From contig NZ_AWFH01000001.1 in NCBI RefSeq assembly GCF_000682715.1, positions 558,001 through 622,000 on the forward strand: a DNA stretch of 64,000 nucleotides, written 5' to 3'. Below are positions 61,357 to 64,000 of this stretch, one piece after another. Made by a program: the position numbers and the translations under genes. The DNA is from Hyphomonas atlantica corrig. Lineage in GTDB: Bacteria; Pseudomonadota; Alphaproteobacteria; Caulobacterales; Hyphomonadaceae. The notes beneath the pieces are model-generated. The model did no database searches. It was not told the origin of the DNA and saw only the letters and a list, made by a program, of their open reading frames with translations. Numbering within the stretch: position 1 is the stretch's first letter; each line of letters opens with the position of its first letter.

Positions 61357-62697
61357 ATGGCACGGCAGTACTTTGGAACGGACGGCATTCGTGGCCGGGT
61401 AAACGCACACCCGATGACGGCAGAGACCGCCCTTCGGCTGGCAATTGCGGCTGCCCGGACATTCGCACCAAATGGCGGGCGTGAAGTGGTCATTGGCCGC
61501 GATACCCGTCGGTCTGGAGAAATGATCGAAGCTGCCCTGATTGCTGGCCTGACCAGTATGGGCCTCAAACCTGTCTTGCTTGGCGTTGTCCCAACACCGA
61601 ATGTCGCCCTGATGACAAGAGAAACCGGCGCTGCGCTTGGCCTGATGGTTTCTGCCTCTCACAACAAGGCAGATGACAATGGCGTCAAACTCTTCAGCCC
61701 CGAAGGCATCAAGCTGACAGATGAAACCGAGGAGGCGCTTGAATCCGCCATGGCGTCGGCCTTCGAGGGAGATTATCCCGCTCCTTCCACGGTTTCGACG
61801 CCCCACTCACTCACCGGCGCGACAACGCTCTATCTGGACCGCTGCCTGCAAGCGGTTGGCACAGACATGGACCTGTCCGCGCTGAAGATTGTGCTGGATT
61901 GCGCTCACGGTGCCGCGTTCGAAGTAGGGCCCGCAGCGCTACGCCAGCTCGGCGCGAACCTGACGATCATTGGCGATCAACCGGACGGTCTGAATATAAA
62001 TGCTGGTGTTGGCTCTACCGCAACGGACCTTCTGAAAACGACAGTCGTCGACACCGGGGCTGATATCGGAATCGCATTTGATGGCGATGCCGACCGGGTC
62101 GTCGTGGTGGATGAAACCGGAGAGGAAGTTGACGGCGACCAGGTCATGGCGCTCATCGCTGGCGAATTGCACCGGGCCGGAAAGCTGACTGGCGGGGGCA
62201 TGGTTGCCACTGTCATGTCGAATATGGGTCTGGCAGAATACCTCAAGGAACTTGATCTGACGCTGGCGCGCACGAAAGTTGGCGACCGCTATGTCGGCGA
62301 GCACATGCGCCAGCACGGTTTCAATCTGGGCGGCGAACAATCCGGGCACATCATTCTGTCGGATGTATCCACCACCGGCGATGGCCTGCTGGCAGCCCTT
62401 CAGGTTCTGAAAACACTCTCAAACAGCGATCGCCCTGCCTCTGAATTGTTGCATGTCTTCGACCCAGCTCCGCAAAAACTGGTCAATATACGTTTCAACG
62501 GATCAAACCCGCTGGACGCAGACACTGTGAAAGCTGCGCTGTCGGACGCAGACGACATGTTGGGCAAACGCGGACGCATGGTTGTCCGCAAATCCGGCAC
62601 CGAGCCATTGATCCGCGTCATGGCGGAAGCATTGGAAGAAGACCTGATGTTGCGTGCTCTGGCCCATGTGGTCAGCGCGGTAGAAGCGGCCGCCTGA
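61357..62697 (+). CDS. glmM: Phosphoglucosamine mutase
   Basis: The 446-residue enzyme has FGTDGIRGRVN, active Ser in MVSASHNKADDNG, metal loop DGDADRVVVVDETG, and the sugar loop GEQSGHII. The phosphate site RKSGTEPLIRVMAE is near the end. It converts glucosamine-6-phosphate to glucosamine-1-phosphate for wall synthesis. GGAGGA lies upstream of the ATG. Confidence 0.96.
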   Translation: MARQYFGTDGIRGRVNAHPMTAETALRLAIAAARTFAPNGGREVVIGRDTRRSGEMIEAALIAGLTSMGLKPVLLGVVPTPNVALMTRETGAALGLMVSASHNKADDNGVKLFSPEGIKLTDETEEALESAMASAFEGDYPAPSTVSTPHSLTGATTLYLDRCLQAVGTDMDLSALKIVLDCAHGAAFEVGPAALRQLGANLTIIGDQPDGLNINAGVGSTATDLLKTTVVDTGADIGIAFDGDADRVVVVDETGEEVDGDQVMALIAGELHRAGKLTGGGMVATVMSNMGLAEYLKELDLTLARTKVGDRYVGEHMRQHGFNLGGEQSGHIILSDVSTTGDGLLAALQVLKTLSNSDRPASELLHVFDPAPQKLVNIRFNGSNPLDADTVKAALSDADDMLGKRGRMVVRKSGTEPLIRVMAEALEEDLMLRALAHVVSAVEAAA

Positions 62698-62752
62698 TAA
62701 GGCTTTGTCAGGAATTGTCCTCCACACTTTCGGGTGAAATGGGGGGCAGACC

Positions 62753-63637
62753 ATGACGTTTGACGCACGAGGTGGCAGTAAACCGAAAGATGGCAACACG
62801 CTGACCTTCGGCGCGATCACAATTCTTGTCGTCGCTGGCGCCTTCTTTGCGGTGCTTAACCTGCCAAAGAAAAGCGCTTCTGATGGGCCGTTTCCGATTG
62901 CTTCCGCTCAAGTAAATTCGGTCCAGCATGCAGGTCTTGAAGGTAAATCAGCCAAAGCCTTCCTCTCTGCACTTGGGCGAATTGACCCGAATGCACGCGC
63001 TGATCTGGACCGCCGCCTTTCGAAGTCGGATCAGCACGATCATGCCCGAATAGCGCTGGCGGCCGCAGGCAAAGTGCTTAGCCAGCATCAGACCACGCTC
63101 GCCAATGCCAATACGCGCCATGTGGACGACTGGCTGGACATGACCCGCAAGGAATTGCGAAGCGCATCACGCCGCAATCACCGTTGGTGCTCTGGAATTC
63201 GCTATCAGAACTTCGACGCGGCCTCCGGATTATCCAGCCAGATGGCCGCAGCTTCAGACCTTGCGGATCTTGGTAGCGAACTGACCGACTATTCATTCGC
63301 CTCTATCAGCATCGCGTTCGCCGCCATTGAAGATGCGCGAACCAGCCCGGTAAACCACGGAAAGCTCACCCATCAGGATGAATCGGCCCTGCAGGGCGTC
63401 GCCATGTCGATTATCTCCGATCCGCAGATCATGCCGCTCATGCTCGCCGCGAACTCGGGCGGGCCGTCGCCGACCATGCTGGAATCTCTGGATATGTGCG
63501 ATTTGGGCGTTACGGCTGTGACCGCACTGAAAACTCTGCCTCAGGGGACGAAAGGACGTGCTTTCTCGGAATTCGTGATGTCCGCCGACTTTGATTCTGG
63601 GGATCTCAGCCAATTGGAAAAACTATCCCGCCTCTGA
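62753..63637 (+). CDS. Membrane-anchored protein of unknown function
   Basis: The 294-residue protein has a short cytoplasmic N-terminus, one membrane helix (FGAITILVVAGAFFAVL) and a ~250-residue periplasmic domain that is mostly helical, with two cysteines (RWCSGI, LDMCDL). I recognise no family. It follows glmM by 55 bases on the same strand and might be read with it. Confidence 0.65.
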   Translation: MTFDARGGSKPKDGNTLTFGAITILVVAGAFFAVLNLPKKSASDGPFPIASAQVNSVQHAGLEGKSAKAFLSALGRIDPNARADLDRRLSKSDQHDHARIALAAAGKVLSQHQTTLANANTRHVDDWLDMTRKELRSASRRNHRWCSGIRYQNFDAASGLSSQMAAASDLADLGSELTDYSFASISIAFAAIEDARTSPVNHGKLTHQDESALQGVAMSIISDPQIMPLMLAANSGGPSPTMLESLDMCDLGVTAVTALKTLPQGTKGRAFSEFVMSADFDSGDLSQLEKLSRL

Positions 63638-63640
63638 CAA

Positions 63641-64000
63641 TCAACGTCGCGCGATGCCGGATTCTCCAAGCCGCCATTCCAGCACGTCCAGCCGATCCTG
63701 CCCGAAGAACGCCTCTCCCTCGAACACCATGAGCGGAACGCCCCAATGATGCGGATCCTGGGCCGCCTGGTTTTCGGCGATGACTGCTTCCAGCCGGTCA
63801 GCCTCGGCCTCTTGCCGAACATCCAAATCGGCAAGATCGAATCCGGCTCGCGCCGCCGCATCGGCCAGCGCAGTGCCCTCTGTCCATGCCCCGCCGGACC
63901 AGATCAGGGTTGAAACTTCATCCATGAAAGCCCAGCCCGCATCATCGCCGGCCTCGCAGGCCAGAATGCCGAGCCGTGTCAGACGACCGATATAGGGCTG
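63641..64000 (-). CDS. DsbA-family / 2-hydroxychromene-2-carboxylate isomerase-like protein, N-terminus outside window
   Basis: At least 119 residues are open to the right edge. The C-terminal half shows RLTRLGILACEAGDD, then LAVAR-type helices and WGVPLMVFEGEAFFGQDRLD, the cis-Pro loop (GVPLM) and ending of HCCA isomerase/GST-kappa proteins. The N-terminal active-site region lies beyond the window. Substrate unknown. Confidence 0.8.
   Translation of the reverse strand, partial: QPYIGRLTRLGILACEAGDDAGWAFMDEVSTLIWSGGAWTEGTALADAAARAGFDLADLDVRQEAEADRLEAVIAENQAAQDPHHWGVPLMVFEGEAFFGQDRLDVLEWRLGESGIARR

Overview
The window looks like an alphaproteobacterial chromosome, most likely a marine member of the Hyphomonadaceae/Caulobacterales-Maricaulales group. 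The reasons are the PhyR-NepR-EcfG general stress response (GSR), which is confined to Alphaproteobacteria, a TonB receptor of the Xanthomonas/Caulobacter type, a FYDLN-acid protein, DUF1150, a class II EPSP synthase and the rpsA-ihfB order. I see no rRNA, prophage, insertion sequence or CRISPR array. The one tRNA is Ala(GGC).

1-4.4 kb: a PhyR-like response regulator (C-terminus cut by the left edge) is divergent from a large MASE1-PAS-PAS hybrid histidine kinase.

4.5-20.2 kb: a pectin/polygalacturonate utilisation locus. It encodes a TonB receptor, a GH43 enzyme, a PL1-like pectate lyase lipoprotein, a LacI regulator, an RpiB-type isomerase (probable replacement for KduI), KduD, KdgK, a carboxylesterase, a PepSY-like lipoprotein and a TRAP transporter. 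Four copies of one LacI-type operator, built on TGACACCGGTGTCA, precede its transcription units and so outline the regulon. A divergent hydratase of the MhpD/FAH fold shares one of these operators and has no assigned step. KDPG aldolase is not in the window.

20.2-25.9 kb: a second small sugar locus with a LacI regulator, an SSS symporter and a cytoplasmic GH3 glycosidase. The symporter and GH3 genes overlap by ATGA.

25.9-35.2 kb: a general stress response island and the most interesting part of the window. It holds nepR-ecfG-HisKA_2 kinase with a divergent phyR, a second complete ecfG-nepR pair 4 kb away, and eight matches to the EcfG promoter GGAAC-N16/17-CGTT, several in divergent pairs. 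These drive envelope-type genes (DUF1328, entericidin-like, an acidic lipoprotein, DUF883, a holin-like protein, AI-2E family, Crp/Fnr). At least two of the small genes (53 and 47 aa) are easily missed. With the regulator at 1-747 the window carries two PhyR, two NepR and two EcfG proteins.

35.4-64 kb: mostly housekeeping genes. These are 3-hydroxyacyl-CoA dehydrogenase, etfBA, yebC, lpd, fpr, xerC, mscL, ihfB, rpsA (with an unusual helix-hairpin-helix tail), cmk, an Old Yellow Enzyme, aroA, tRNA-Ala, threonine dehydratase, a double FKBP lipoprotein, an exported tandem caspase-fold protein with one degenerate domain, cysQ, glmM and a DsbA/HCCA-isomerase fragment at the right edge.
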